Notes: generated by a model not told the origin, from the sequence alone. A DNA stretch of 64,000 nt from Acinetobacter sp. LoGeW2-3 (GCF_002688565.1 NZ_CP024011.1:310001-374000), one strand, 5' to 3'. Counted from the first letter of the stretch, positions 1 through 9,013 are shown. A program made the numbers and translations.

Positions 1-2
1 AA

Positions 3-680
3 TTAATAATTCGAAAGGCTCTACATGTTATTGAGAAAAGTTCAAAGACTGCAACTCAGCTTCTACCATCTAAAGAAACAGTCAAAGATATAATTAAACA
101 GTCTACTATAGCTTTAGTTATCGAAGGAACTAAATTAGCTACTGCTACTCCTGTGACACCAACAACAGTAAATAATATTACTGTAAATAATATTAACACG
201 ACTATTCAATCACCTTATTTAAGTGAAAAAGAGTACCAAGAGGTATTGTCCAAAATTCCTCAAAAAACTTTAGCAGAAAATGCTATCAACATAACAAAAC
301 CAGCAAAATTGGAAGATAAAGCTGAGATTAAATTTGATTATAAAAATGATAATGAAGTCACTTTTGACCGTTCAGTTTTAGATTCTATTCCTGCAACCTA
401 CACCCCACTTACCCAAGATGAGAAAGAAAAATTCCATCAAGATATTGTTTTATCAATTTATGCATCAGATAAAGATAGACGAGAAACTGGATGGGCTGGA
501 TCTATTCATTCTTTGAATCATAAAAGGGTATCTTTGAAATTAAATGATAGTGTGAAACCTGAGCAACTTCATGGAATGACTGAAGTCATAGCTAGTGTGA
601 TTGTTCATGAAAAATTTAATCGACAAAAAAAAGTATATGAAATTGCTTATATAGAAGTTCTAGGATTTAAAGCTAAATAG
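3..680 (+). CDS. Hypothetical protein, 5' end outside the window
   Basis: The reading frame is open from base 3, the first codon of this frame in the window, with no stop before the GTG at 153, so the gene almost certainly starts to the left and only its last 225 codons are seen. The visible part is hydrophilic and Lys/Asn-rich, with no signal peptide, membrane segment or motif I recognise. A low-complexity Thr/Val/Asn stretch around codons 50-65 looks like a linker, followed by a more structured C-terminal half of about 120 residues. It ends with TAG at 678-680, and about 145 bp separate it from queH. No function can be given. The 175-codon GTG-started version is a possible shorter form but is less likely. 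Confidence 0.6.
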   Translation, partial: LIIRKALHVIEKSSKTATQLLPSKETVKDIIKQSTIALVIEGTKLATATPVTPTTVNNITVNNINTTIQSPYLSEKEYQEVLSKIPQKTLAENAINITKPAKLEDKAEIKFDYKNDNEVTFDRSVLDSIPATYTPLTQDEKEKFHQDIVLSIYASDKDRRETGWAGSIHSLNHKRVSLKLNDSVKPEQLHGMTEVIASVIVHEKFNRQKKVYEIAYIEVLGFKAK

Positions 681-796
681 TTTTTTAAGATTCATTATTT
701 GAATGTTAGTAATTCTATACACCATGAAAAGTATTCATTTTAACATTAGAAAATATCAGCATATCAAAGTCTTATGATGTACTTAAATCGCTAAAA

Positions 797-822
797 TATA
801 GGGTTTAGATTTAAACCCTATA
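797..822 (+). promoter_or_regulatory. Perfect 11-bp inverted repeat just before the queH start
   Basis: TATAGGGTTTA (797-807) and its exact complement TAAACCCTATA (812-822) flank a four-base loop and end three bases before the queH ATG. No Shine-Dalgarno sequence is visible. In RNA this would be a hairpin covering the ribosome entry region; in DNA it could be an operator. It lacks the U-tract of an intrinsic terminator. Confidence 0.5.
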
Positions 823-825
823 ACC

Positions 826-1494
826 ATGACAAATAAACTTGAACGTCAAAAACTGACTCTCCCAGAAGGTCATGACAAACTACTTCTCCACTCTTGCTGT
901 GCGCCGTGCTCAGGCGAGGTGATGGAAACACTAATTGAATCAGGCATCGACTTTTCGATCTTTTTCTATAACCCTAACATTCACCCTGTTAAGGAATACC
1001 TCATCCGTAAGGAAGAAAATATTCGATTTGCCGAAAAACATACTATCCCTTTTATCGACTGTGATTATGACACTGACAATTGGTTTGCACGTGCCAAAGG
1101 CATGGAAAATGAACCTGAAAAAGGCATCCGTTGTACCATGTGCTTTGATATGCGTTTTGAACGTACAGCTTTATATGCAGCCGAAAATGGCTTCAGTCTA
1201 ATAAGTAGCTCGCTTGGTATTTCCCGTTGGAAGAATATGCAGCAGATTAATGACTGTGGTCATCGTTCTGCTTCACATTACCCAGGCATTACCTATTGGG
1301 ATTACAACTGGCGTAAAAATGGTGGTGCTGTTCGTATGCTCGAAATCAGCAAGAAGGAAGAGTTCTACCAACAGGAATATTGCGGCTGTGTCTATTCCTT
1401 ACGCGACACCAACCGTTGGCGCATGAGCCAAGGGCGTGACCGGATTAAATTAGGTGTGAAATTCTATTCGAATGCCATGGATGACGAAAACTAA
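826..1494 (+). CDS. queH: Epoxyqueuosine reductase QueH
   Basis: This 222-residue protein matches the QueH (DUF208) family, which reduces epoxyqueuosine to queuosine in the last step of making the tRNA wobble base; QueH is the unrelated alternative to the cobalamin-dependent enzyme QueG. The family's cysteine clusters are all present: CCAPC at residues 24-28, CTMC at 103-106 and CGC near 186-188. These hold an iron-sulfur cluster and a second metal in characterised members. The length is normal and there is no signal peptide, so it is cytosolic. It stands alone, converging with a 4-bp overlap on the MTHFR-like gene. No ribosome binding site is visible; an 11-bp inverted repeat covers that region. 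Function is sure from motifs; regulation is open. Confidence 0.92.
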   Translation: MTNKLERQKLTLPEGHDKLLLHSCCAPCSGEVMETLIESGIDFSIFFYNPNIHPVKEYLIRKEENIRFAEKHTIPFIDCDYDTDNWFARAKGMENEPEKGIRCTMCFDMRFERTALYAAENGFSLISSSLGISRWKNMQQINDCGHRSASHYPGITYWDYNWRKNGGAVRMLEISKKEEFYQQEYCGCVYSLRDTNRWRMSQGRDRIKLGVKFYSNAMDDEN

Positions 1495-2882
1495 GTTTCT
1501 GTCGCCAGATACCAATTTTTCCAGGAACTGGTTCCACGTACTTTAATTGGTACAGTTGGAATCAGTTTTTCTTTTAGAACGTCAGTCTGTCCCACGGCTT
1601 TGGCAAGTCTGGCTTTCACAGAATGAATGCATTCCCGATCTCCAAATTCACAGCGGTCTAAAGTAGTCCCCCCACAAGGACCATTCGCCAATCCTTTTGG
1701 ACAGGTTTCAGGACAGATATATAAAGTATCTCCTAGCCTGCATTGACCACAGCTTTCACAGCCCACAACGCCATGCTTAGAGATAAATTCAGTTTTCAAT
1801 AATGCTTTTGCAGCAGGTGTATGCTCCCAAAATGAGGCTTTAAAAATAAAGTGTCCAACACCCTTGGCAATTTTGGACTCAAACAATGCCTCATGCATGA
1901 AATGTAGTTGCTGATATTTAATCAGCTGACTGGATGTGGGTTGACGGGAGTAATAAGGTAATTCCGGCACAAACTCTTTTCCAGTCTTCACTTGCCATAA
2001 TGAATTCCAGAGTGCTTCAAGAGCTACCAAATCTAGATGCTGATATTGTTCTATATAACTTTCCAAAAGCATCTGCTCTTCACGCTTGTGACAGGCTGAA
2101 AGGTGAACTCCGGCAAATCCAAGATGTTTAAATATCAGGATCTGTAAAGCGCAACGTAAATAAACACGATCACTCAACCCTACCTGTTTCTCATCAGCTA
2201 GCACCTTCAGCATATGCGGTGTGATGACGATACCAGCGACTTTATTTTTCACCATAAAATTGGCACGTGCCAAACTCAGCGGCATAACACAAGCAAGTAT
2301 TTTCTGTGGGTAATGGTAATGCTTTAAAAAAGCTTTGGCCTGTTTTAAAGCATCCATGTCGTAACCTAATTGCGTAATAATAAAATCTGCACCTGCCTTA
2401 AGCTTTTTGTGCAGTTTTAAATATTGTGCGTCACGCTCAGCTTCAGCATATTTGAACGGGTTAAAGGCCACACCCAAATGAAATCCACCATGGCGCTTGG
2501 CTACCATCACGGCATTCACCGATTCTAGGTATCGGGTACGGGGCGGTCCCTCTTGTCCATGGCAATGTTCTTTGAGCTTATCGCCTGTCAGCAATAAAAG
2601 ATTGTTGATATTCGCTGCCTTGGCTTGTTGTAGGAATAACTCAAAATCCTGAATATCTCGCCCTTTTCCGGCAAAATGTAGAACTTTATCGACTGATTCC
2701 GGGTAATGCTGGCTAGCCTCAAGCGGTGCCATATCATGATCTGAATGGAGACGGTCTGCAATTGCGATAAAGGCTGAAAAACTAGCAATATTTTGTACTA
2801 CATGGTGGGTTTTAGATGAAGTCAAATATTCAACTAAAATACAAAATTTATGATGTTCTAAGTGTCGGAAGAAATTAAGCAT
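1491..2882 (-). CDS. Methylenetetrahydrofolate reductase-like protein with Cys-rich C-terminal domain
   Basis: The N-terminal part, about residues 1-300, looks like the TIM-barrel flavoprotein domain of methylenetetrahydrofolate reductase (MetF). Residues about 365-430 form a cysteine-rich tail containing [15 protein letters not shown] and GPCGG, which resembles the MTHFR C-terminal zinc domain (PF12225; compare MetV of acetogens). The whole, 463 residues, is thus a fusion of what are two subunits in some bacteria. It is probably cytosolic and would act on folate one-carbon units. It converges on queH with a 4-bp overlap. Upstream in the same direction are a small unknown gene and a MetE-family gene, which suggests a methyl-transfer role, but no biochemical role can be read from the sequence. 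The family is confident; the substrate is not. Confidence 0.75.
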   Translation of the reverse strand: MLNFFRHLEHHKFCILVEYLTSSKTHHVVQNIASFSAFIAIADRLHSDHDMAPLEASQHYPESVDKVLHFAGKGRDIQDFELFLQQAKAANINNLLLLTGDKLKEHCHGQEGPPRTRYLESVNAVMVAKRHGGFHLGVAFNPFKYAEAERDAQYLKLHKKLKAGADFIITQLGYDMDALKQAKAFLKHYHYPQKILACVMPLSLARANFMVKNKVAGIVITPHMLKVLADEKQVGLSDRVYLRCALQILIFKHLGFAGVHLSACHKREEQMLLESYIEQYQHLDLVALEALWNSLWQVKTGKEFVPELPYYSRQPTSSQLIKYQQLHFMHEALFESKIAKGVGHFIFKASFWEHTPAAKALLKTEFISKHGVVGCESCGQCRLGDTLYICPETCPKGLANGPCGGTTLDRCEFGDRECIHSVKARLAKAVGQTDVLKEKLIPTVPIKVRGTSSWKNWYLATET

Positions 2883-2990
2883 AACCTTGATTTACCGAAT
2901 ATCCTACAGCTAAAGCATTATTTAAAATTCAGGAGAGAAAATGTCATTGTAGATAAATACAAATTAAATATTCTCTCCTATTCACATTCT

Positions 2991-3284
2991 TTATTTTCTT
3001 TTAGCTGAGCTTATTTTAATTTGACGCCGAAGCGTATTAATTTTTTGCTCAAGTAGCTGAATGATCAGATCAGAACCACTTACCCAGGTATCATTTTCCT
3101 GAAACTTCACATCATCTTTTAGAGCCGTTTCTGATTGAGCACCATTTGTATTTTTTTTAGATATCTCAAAACCTAGAATAGAATTTTCTTTAGAACGTAT
3201 TACCTTTAACACACTAAAATCAATTGGGTTATTGGTATTTGTCATTCGACATATTCGACCAATAAACTCTTTATCCTTTAACAT
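2991..3284 (-). CDS. Small hypothetical protein
   Basis: A 97-residue hydrophilic, basic-tailed protein that I do not recognise. The open frame goes four codons further to a TTG at 3296, but the ATG at 3284 is preceded by GAGAG at a good distance and is preferred. Residues about 70-90 could form an amphipathic helix (LIIQLLEQKINTLRRQIK), perhaps a short coiled coil. There is no signal peptide or membrane span. It lies between the MetE-family gene (147 bp upstream on this strand) and the MTHFR-like gene (108 bp downstream), so it may be cotranscribed with them, but nothing in it suggests a link. Confidence 0.45.
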   Translation of the reverse strand: MLKDKEFIGRICRMTNTNNPIDFSVLKVIRSKENSILGFEISKKNTNGAQSETALKDDVKFQENDTWVSGSDLIIQLLEQKINTLRRQIKISSAKRK

Positions 3285-3443
3285 CTTTACTCTCAAACCA
3301 ACAGATTACTTACTCAAAAATTTCAAACATACTGATGAATTTGAACATCTTGCAAAAGGATTAATAAAAACATTTACAGTGATTACCAAGGTAATAATAC
3401 GCGTACTTTGACTGATCACTTTTACAAGACATCCATGATGCAA

Positions 3444-4577
3444 TTAAGGCCAGAACTTTTTTGCGACCTTGTTCATTAACTTAATTTTTTCCCACTGAAT
3501 ATCATAGGAAATTTTGTTGCCCTCTTCAGTTGAAGCAAAACCGCTCTGTAAACACAGCCCTAATTGCTCAATAGGTAAAAATTGAGTTGCCTCATCGATA
3601 CGTTGGGAAATATCTTTTTCACTTTCAAGATATTCTTTTTTAGATGAAATTAAGCCTAAAAACACCTCTGCTTCGGTATTCTTGAGTTTCGAAATGGGCT
3701 CAAATCCACCTGCACGATCTGTATCAAATTCCAATAAAAAACGGTCAATATTCTTTAGTTTTTTAAAAATATAATCAGAAACAAAGTCATAATTCCCTTG
3801 ATACAACCAGCTCGAACTAAAGTTGCCATGGTCAATATGCAACGATACGAATAAGTCTTCAGGCTTATCCTGGAGTGCAAGATTGAGTATTTCTACACCT
3901 AGCATTGCCAAGTCATCAATTGACATGCCTAAACTGATTTCACTTGCTCTATATTGTTCATCACTTAAATATGCCCAAAACTCATCATTTAGTTGTAAAT
4001 ATCGACAGCCTTCTTGATACAGTGATTGAATTGCTTCTCGATAAGATTGCCCAATGTCTGCAATATAGTCATTGATACGATCTGCATAAAAATGATTGTT
4101 TCTTAAGTGTGGAAAAAGCAACATGGTTGGACTTGGTATGCAATACTTAGCAGTTGCAAAACCTTCGATTGCTTTATGTAGATAACGATAATGAATCAGA
4201 CTTGTGTGTTCTTCGGACCAAGCAATTTTTCCTGTTATACGGATATCAATAGGCTTAGTAATTGCATTTTTATATTTCAAACCATCACGTGTTTTGTAGC
4301 ATTCTATACCTTGCAATTGCTCAAGAAAATCGAAATGCCACCAAGTACGGCGAAAATCACCATCTGTCATAACGGTACAATCTAAATCAAGCTGAATATC
4401 GATCAGATTGTCAATTTCTGCATCTTCAACCTGTCTTAATGTCTCTTCATAAATGACCCGATCAGCAAAGTCGTAACGTGCTTTTTTGAGTTTTAGTGCT
4501 CTTAAAAAGCTACCGATGTGTTCTACCTTATTATTTGCATACTGAGTTTTGGCTTGAGGAGATGTGTTACTTTGCAT
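3444..4577 (-). CDS. MetE C-terminal-family protein (YxjG/YxjH type) with altered metal site
   Basis: This 377-residue protein is a stand-alone version of the catalytic barrel of cobalamin-independent methionine synthase, of the YxjG/YxjH type. Family landmarks are present: HIGSFLR near the start, TDGDFRRTWWHFDF around residue 90, and a DTDRAGGFEP segment around 285. In the family the zinc that activates the thiol is held by His-x-Cys and a later Cys. Here those places read HIDHGN (about 247-252) and LQSGFAS (about 345), so both cysteines are replaced, by Asp and Ser; a Cys sits three residues before the second site. The usual annotation, 5-methyltetrahydropteroyltriglutamate-homocysteine methyltransferase, is therefore doubtful. 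It lies downstream of btuB on the same strand with a likely terminator between. The fold is sure; the reaction is not known. Confidence 0.72.
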   Translation of the reverse strand: MQSNTSPQAKTQYANNKVEHIGSFLRALKLKKARYDFADRVIYEETLRQVEDAEIDNLIDIQLDLDCTVMTDGDFRRTWWHFDFLEQLQGIECYKTRDGLKYKNAITKPIDIRITGKIAWSEEHTSLIHYRYLHKAIEGFATAKYCIPSPTMLLFPHLRNNHFYADRINDYIADIGQSYREAIQSLYQEGCRYLQLNDEFWAYLSDEQYRASEISLGMSIDDLAMLGVEILNLALQDKPEDLFVSLHIDHGNFSSSWLYQGNYDFVSDYIFKKLKNIDRFLLEFDTDRAGGFEPISKLKNTEAEVFLGLISSKKEYLESEKDISQRIDEATQFLPIEQLGLCLQSGFASTEEGNKISYDIQWEKIKLMNKVAKKFWP

Positions 4578-4695
4578 AAATAAACCAAATAAAAATGACT
4601 TCTGAGAAGGTCAATTTGTAAAAATAGAAGTGTCGTCAATCGATATATCTTTCAACGAAAAGAGGATGCTGTTCCAGTATTTCGGTTTATTAATG

Positions 4696-4720
4696 AAAAA
4701 CCAGATGACGAATCGTCTGG
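4696..4720 (-). terminator. Probable terminator of btuB
   Basis: On the minus strand CCAGACGA-TTCG-TCATCTGG forms a stem with a UUCG tetraloop and one mismatch, followed by TTTTT. It lies between btuB and the MetE-family gene, about 190 bp after btuB. The rest of the 334-bp gap (4578-4911) holds an inverted repeat TGAAGGAT/ATCCTTCA near 4859-4893 and nothing else I can name. Confidence 0.55.
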
Positions 4721-4911
4721 CTTTCATGCGCATTACATTCAAAAACGGGAGTATTGAAGGTATAACAACAAAACTGTACTGGTGTTTGATTAGATAAATT
4801 TAGATAGAATAAAACTATAAACAACAGTGAATTATAACTGTTATTACATATGCTCTTACTGAAGGATTTTCACGTATAAATGAGGATCCTTCATGCTTCC
4901 CATACGGAATA

Positions 4912-6768
4912 CTATTTCATCGCATAACGCAAGGTCACCCAAGCAGTACGACCATCTTGGTTATAACCATTGTTGGTGTTGTGCTCAGCATCAAATACAT
5001 TGGCAAGTTTGGCTTGAACTTCGAATTCAGGCGTTACTTTATAACTTACTCGAGTATCAAACAATGCGAAACCATGTAATTCAGGATTCGCAACGTTACC
5101 TGTCTTACGCTGATCTTCGGCATGCACACTACCACCAAGAGTCCATTGCTCGATTGCATAATCTACAGACGCATTTAAGATTTGCTTAGGACGATAAGCA
5201 ATTTGCTGACCCTCGGCGCCTTTACTACGATTTTCTGGATCTTGGTACGTATAATTTAAGTTCCAAGATACATTATCGTAGTTCTGACCTAATACTAGCT
5301 CCGCACCACGGATACGTGCTTCATTGATATTAGAGGGTACATAATTCCCTGCAGCATTTGGTGCCCAAGCAATCAGATTATCTACCTTATTTTCAAAGGC
5401 ACTAAGCTCCCAATTCACATATTTATGCTGACCTTTTACCCCGATCTCAATGTTTTTTGAGGTTTCTGGTGCTAAAGCAGGATTACCAGAGCTTGGATAA
5501 TATAGATCATTAAAGGTTGGTGCACGGAAAGCCGTACCATAGGTTGTATAAGCTAAAAGAGTATCGTTAAAACGATAACCTAAAGTTGCACTACCTGTTG
5601 TTTTATCGCCAAACTGCTCATTATCATCAAAACGTAGCGCACCTTGTAATTCAACTTTACCTACATTACCTAAGTACTGTGCAAAATAACCGACGTTATT
5701 ACGCTCATTTTCAACATAAGTGTTACTGCTTTTGATTTTATCTATTTGATAATCAGCTCCTGTAACCATAGTATGATTTGGATGAAGTACAAAAGTATTT
5801 AACCAAGAAGCACTCTCTCGAATTGTTTCAAAACTAGATGGATATGCATCAAAACTATCGATTTTATCCTCAGATCGGCCAATTTTCAGCTCAGTTGTCC
5901 ATTGATCATTAGCTTTAAATTTTACACTAGTGCCGTAAACATTTTGTTGAATTTTGGCATGTACATTAACTGTATCAGTATATGGGCTTCCCCAATCATC
6001 TTGATTATCGAACTCATATTCACCATCAACATGTAAAGCATTGACCGCAACTTCTAAACTATCATTGAATTGATGTCCAGCCCGAAATGAAACAGAAGCA
6101 TTCTCATAACCATCTTTATCTAAGTCTTGAGGCTCTTTTAGGGTTGAAGCATTAATTCCTTGAGTTTTTAAACCTGCTGCACTTAAAGTCGCCCAGCTAT
6201 TATCCTGACGAATATTTACACCTGCATTAGCCTCATACGTTTCATGTGAACCATACGTAAATGATGCAAATGGCTTAACTCCGTCTGTTAAACCTTTCCG
6301 TGTATAGATCTTAACGACACCACCAATCGCTTCAGAACCGTACAAACTTGAACGTGGACCGCGTACAACTTCTACTCGCTCAATTTGTGCGATTGGTAGA
6401 TGTTCAAATGCAATTTGACCAAGTGTTGCCGAACCTACTTTTTGCCCATCAACTAATACTAATAATGCATTTGAATTAGTACCTCGGATGGAAACCCCAG
6501 CAGTTTGCCCTAAGCTACCTGAACTCACATAAGTAATACTCGGGATAGTACGCAATAAATCTTGTAGGGAATTAAATTGCTTACGCTCGATTTCTTCACG
6601 ATCGATTACAGTTACTGCTGCTAAAGTATTGGCATTTTTTTGCTCAACCAAGTTGGCAACGACATTGATTTTAGGAAGTTGGAAAACAGATTTTTCTGCT
6701 GCCATTGCCATAGACAATGGAGATAAGACTAACAAACCACCTAAAGCGGTTGTATACATTTGATTCAT
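4912..6768 (-). CDS. btuB: TonB-dependent vitamin B12 receptor BtuB
   Basis: A 618-residue outer-membrane receptor taking cobalamin into the periplasm with energy from TonB. The start is placed at the ATG ending at 6768, preceded by TTTTGGGGT, and not at the upstream ATG at 6894, which would begin inside the riboswitch. From this start there is a clear signal peptide (about 24 residues ending AMA-A), a Ton box region (PKINVVAN), a plug domain with LVDGQKVG and the ERVEVVRGPRSSLYGSEAIGG segment typical of receptors, and a beta barrel ending in an aromatic/basic strand. The cobalamin riboswitch just upstream on the same strand identifies the substrate as B12 or a related corrinoid. No btuCDF genes are in the window. 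Confidence 0.88.
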   Translation of the reverse strand: MNQMYTTALGGLLVLSPLSMAMAAEKSVFQLPKINVVANLVEQKNANTLAAVTVIDREEIERKQFNSLQDLLRTIPSITYVSSGSLGQTAGVSIRGTNSNALLVLVDGQKVGSATLGQIAFEHLPIAQIERVEVVRGPRSSLYGSEAIGGVVKIYTRKGLTDGVKPFASFTYGSHETYEANAGVNIRQDNSWATLSAAGLKTQGINASTLKEPQDLDKDGYENASVSFRAGHQFNDSLEVAVNALHVDGEYEFDNQDDWGSPYTDTVNVHAKIQQNVYGTSVKFKANDQWTTELKIGRSEDKIDSFDAYPSSFETIRESASWLNTFVLHPNHTMVTGADYQIDKIKSSNTYVENERNNVGYFAQYLGNVGKVELQGALRFDDNEQFGDKTTGSATLGYRFNDTLLAYTTYGTAFRAPTFNDLYYPSSGNPALAPETSKNIEIGVKGQHKYVNWELSAFENKVDNLIAWAPNAAGNYVPSNINEARIRGAELVLGQNYDNVSWNLNYTYQDPENRSKGAEGQQIAYRPKQILNASVDYAIEQWTLGGSVHAEDQRKTGNVANPELHGFALFDTRVSYKVTPEFEVQAKLANVFDAEHNTNNGYNQDGRTAWVTLRYAMK

Positions 6769-6904
6769 GGTATACCCCAAAATTTCGCACCGCCCGTGCA
6801 AATATAAATGTGAAGCGCGCGGACGGATTTTGGGTAGGCAATACCAACTCAATATAATTGAAGTATGCAATCCCTTCTTTAACGCCCGCCGCATTAGTTA
6901 GGTT

Positions 6905-7045
6905 AAGCAGCAGGCCGGTCTCCGGACTTAAGGTTTAAACCTATTCACCGTTGCGGGGGCAGTGTTAGCTTACAATTTAAATTGTACTAACTTCCCAGTT
7001 TCACTTCTCTATGGAAGCACCTGAAGCAGATGCAAAGCCTAAGAC
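6905..7045 (-). ncRNA. Cobalamin riboswitch
   Basis: Read on the minus strand this leader has the marks of the class: CAGGTGC near 7025-7018, GAAACTGGGAAG, the CCCCCGCAACGGTGA core, and the B12 box variant CCGGAGACCGGCCTGC near 6928-6909. The B12 box ends about 140 bp before the btuB start, so bound coenzyme would repress the receptor gene. The outer ends of stem P1 are approximate. Confidence 0.9.
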
Positions 7046-7218
7046 TATGTCCTTGCTAAGTCAAACTGTTTCTGATTATTAGTGCTACCCTCTGATTGCT
7101 CAATCTTTGGAGAAAAATTTAAAGAGTTAATGTTTTTATAGATTAGCAGTGGTGGTAGAAGATTAACTCTGAAATAAAACATAAAAAATAAAGAATAATA
7201 AGGGAGTAAATGCATCCC

Positions 7219-7410
7219 TTATTCTCTATCAGCCAGCTTGTTTTCAATCTACTGATAGATTCCATAAGCTGACTAGTCGATACGGTTCTGAGTGATTTTC
7301 ACTTTCTTAGGAAAAGTAGGAGCGTAATAAGGTGAGTTCTCATACATCATTTCGTAGATGGTTGAACAACCAACGCCTACGAACTCTACGACCTGTTTAT
7401 TGATCTTTTA
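7219..7410 (-). pseudogene. Decayed AlpA-family regulator
   Basis: The minus strand encodes about 63 codons that line up with the AlpA-like protein at 31401-31631: shared stretches are INKQV/ISIKQV, STIYEMM/STIYAMM, SPYY, FPKKVKI/FPKSVKI and QNRI, then IENKLADRE/IESKLAERE at the end. Two TAG stops interrupt it, and both replace tryptophan codons of the intact copy (in AWSAHE and NQWIES). The start region near 7410 is also lost. The flanking DNA, including AGGGAG...CCCTTATTCTC after the stop, is similar to that after the intact gene. This is a relic of an earlier mobile element between btuB and the iron locus. Confidence 0.8.
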
Positions 7411-7464
7411 ACAACCGCTTGGATAGGTATTCAGGCGATCTAACTAGTTAAGTTACAATCACTT

Positions 7465-7603
7465 CTATACCTTCATGATGTTACTCTGGTTGTAGTAAAT
7501 GGTTCTTACTACAAATTGTGCAGTTGCACTATTTGATTCCGCAGCAATACTTTTTAATTGCCCTACCCTTAATAATTCAGGCAATAAAAATTGTGAAATA
7601 GAT
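7465..7603 (-). pseudogene. Possible remnant of an Arc-like (ribbon-helix-helix) gene
   Basis: On the minus strand about 45 codons read QFLLPELLRVGQLKSIAAES and then a helix ending in QFVVRT, which resembles the FxLRLPxEL...LKxxAxxN pattern of Arc-type DNA-binding proteins. There is no start codon or upstream open frame, and a TAG at 7465-7467 ends it. The match is by eye and short. It sits in the same scar as the dead alpA. Confidence 0.3.
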
Positions 7604-7641
7604 CTTAGGTTCCTATAACTTCAATAGACCGCCATTCAGTA

Positions 7642-7663
7642 CTATAAATTTGGTGGCTATTCA
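7642..7663 (-). repeat. Remnant of an insertion-sequence terminal repeat
   Basis: Read on the minus strand, TGAATAGCCACCAAATTTATAG matches the IS-end-like sequences at 15262-15287 and 31271-31297 (TGAATAGCCACC...TAGACAC). No transposase frame adjoins it. Confidence 0.5.
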
Positions 7664-7723
7664 GAATATAAGTTTGATTCTAAATTCTTAACTGATCAGT
7701 ATTACTCATATAGAGGTTTTTTA

Positions 7724-9013
7724 TTAACTAACATAAATGGGAATAGGCGAATTTTCGATAAATTTGAGTGCTACTTTTTTGGCTTGCATCAGTTGATTAA
7801 ATTGATCCAACTGGGTTTGGTTTCTTTGATCTATTGAGCTTCTCACCGGATAAATATATTGATTACTCATCAGCAAGAATAAAGTTTCAATTAAATAAAT
7901 AGGATTCTGCTGAAACTCTGCTAACTGCATAAAGTCATGAAATCCCAACTTTTCATTGGCAAGAGCTTTTAGCATTTTTTCAATCAAAGTTTGCGGTGCC
8001 CTAATCTCTCCAATCGGCGTTTGGAACTTTGCAACGTTCGATGGTACTCGTGATTGCATCAATTCAAATTTAATTTGCTTCAATAACGCTAAATGCTCAT
8101 GTTGCTGAAGTTTACTTGGCTGTTTTTGATAGATGTCGGTCCGCTGTTTAGCATTTCGCACTAAGTCTTTTAAATATTCTCTAAGCTCTGGAATTTTTAT
8201 TTTTGCAATAATTTGTTGTAGTTCATTTGGAATACTGATGCTTTCCAAATTTTCAACAGGCTGTGCACTCGCTAAATAACTCAGCCCACTAAACTCACGT
8301 ACCTGTCTATGAACATCTACGCTATACAGTGGTTGCCAATGATCCGTCAATAATTCATGTGCCAAATAATCTTGACTATGATTAAGTGTTTTAACTAAGG
8401 CATCTATTTGTGGTTGATTTATAAATGCACCTTGGGCATGTAACTCTGAAAAAAGTGATTTACCAATTTGAATACTTTCACGAGATGATATTGGTGCGTG
8501 TTGATCAATTAAATTAAACAACTTTTGAATGGGTTGTAAATTCAATGAGCCGGGATAGCACATATAGTGCAGGTAAAAAATACCCTGTTTTTTTAGAAAT
8601 TTAGAGGTAATTGCTAAAATTTCTTTTTGTTGTTCCAAAGCAACCCATGAATATGCACCATGGTTTACGATGAAATCAAAATCACTTTGATTACTCTCAA
8701 GAAAGTTCTGAAAATCGACTTCAACAAACTCAATATTATTGAGCTCAAGTTGCTCAGCTAAAGTTTGGGCCTCGTGAATATGTTGTGGATTAAAATCCAC
8801 CCCAACGAAAGTACTCTCAGGGTAATTTATGGCTGCCACAATCAAGTTTATGCCAGTGCCACAGGCTAATTCTAAATAAGAAAAAGGTTCTGATAGATTA
8901 ATGCCTTTAAATCCTAAAAACTGAGTGATGGTATTTAACCACTCAGGTTGCATTTCCTTATAAAAAAATGCTGGATAAACAGTATCAGATACATAGCCCT
9001 GATTTCTTTTCAT
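7724..9013 (-). CDS. SAM-dependent methyltransferase with C-terminal regulatory domain
   Basis: A 429-residue cytosolic protein. Residues about 45-150 are a class I AdoMet-binding domain: YLELACGTGINL (motif I), FVGVDFNP (motif II) and VNHGAYSWV (motif IV region), followed by a YLHYMCYPGS segment. The remaining 250 residues are mostly helical and fit the methyltransferase regulatory domain (PF10119). From memory, the rickettsial enzymes PKMT1 and PKMT2, which methylate lysines of the outer-membrane protein OmpB, share this layout. The gene starts 53 bp after the stop of the TonB-dependent receptor gene and runs in the same direction, so it is probably in the same Fur-controlled transcript. 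That context suggests the receptor, or its ligand, as a substrate, which is inference. A small-molecule methyltransferase is the alternative. Confidence 0.75.
   Translation of the reverse strand: MKRNQGYVSDTVYPAFFYKEMQPEWLNTITQFLGFKGINLSEPFSYLELACGTGINLIVAAINYPESTFVGVDFNPQHIHEAQTLAEQLELNNIEFVEVDFQNFLESNQSDFDFIVNHGAYSWVALEQQKEILAITSKFLKKQGIFYLHYMCYPGSLNLQPIQKLFNLIDQHAPISSRESIQIGKSLFSELHAQGAFINQPQIDALVKTLNHSQDYLAHELLTDHWQPLYSVDVHRQVREFSGLSYLASAQPVENLESISIPNELQQIIAKIKIPELREYLKDLVRNAKQRTDIYQKQPSKLQQHEHLALLKQIKFELMQSRVPSNVAKFQTPIGEIRAPQTLIEKMLKALANEKLGFHDFMQLAEFQQNPIYLIETLFLLMSNQYIYPVRSSIDQRNQTQLDQFNQLMQAKKVALKFIENSPIPIYVS

Noticed and set aside
797..825. preQ1 riboswitch upstream of queH.
   Set aside because: The region is only a simple perfect hairpin; I do not see the preQ1-I or preQ1-II core sequences.
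4578..4911. SAM-type or other riboswitch before the MetE-family gene.
   Set aside because: No S-box, SAM-II or cobalamin core motif is visible; the gap holds only a terminator-like hairpin and a minor inverted repeat.
6769..6894. N-terminal 42-codon extension of BtuB.
   Set aside because: It would start just after the riboswitch B12 box and precede a perfect signal peptide; the ATG at 6768 has its own ribosome binding site.
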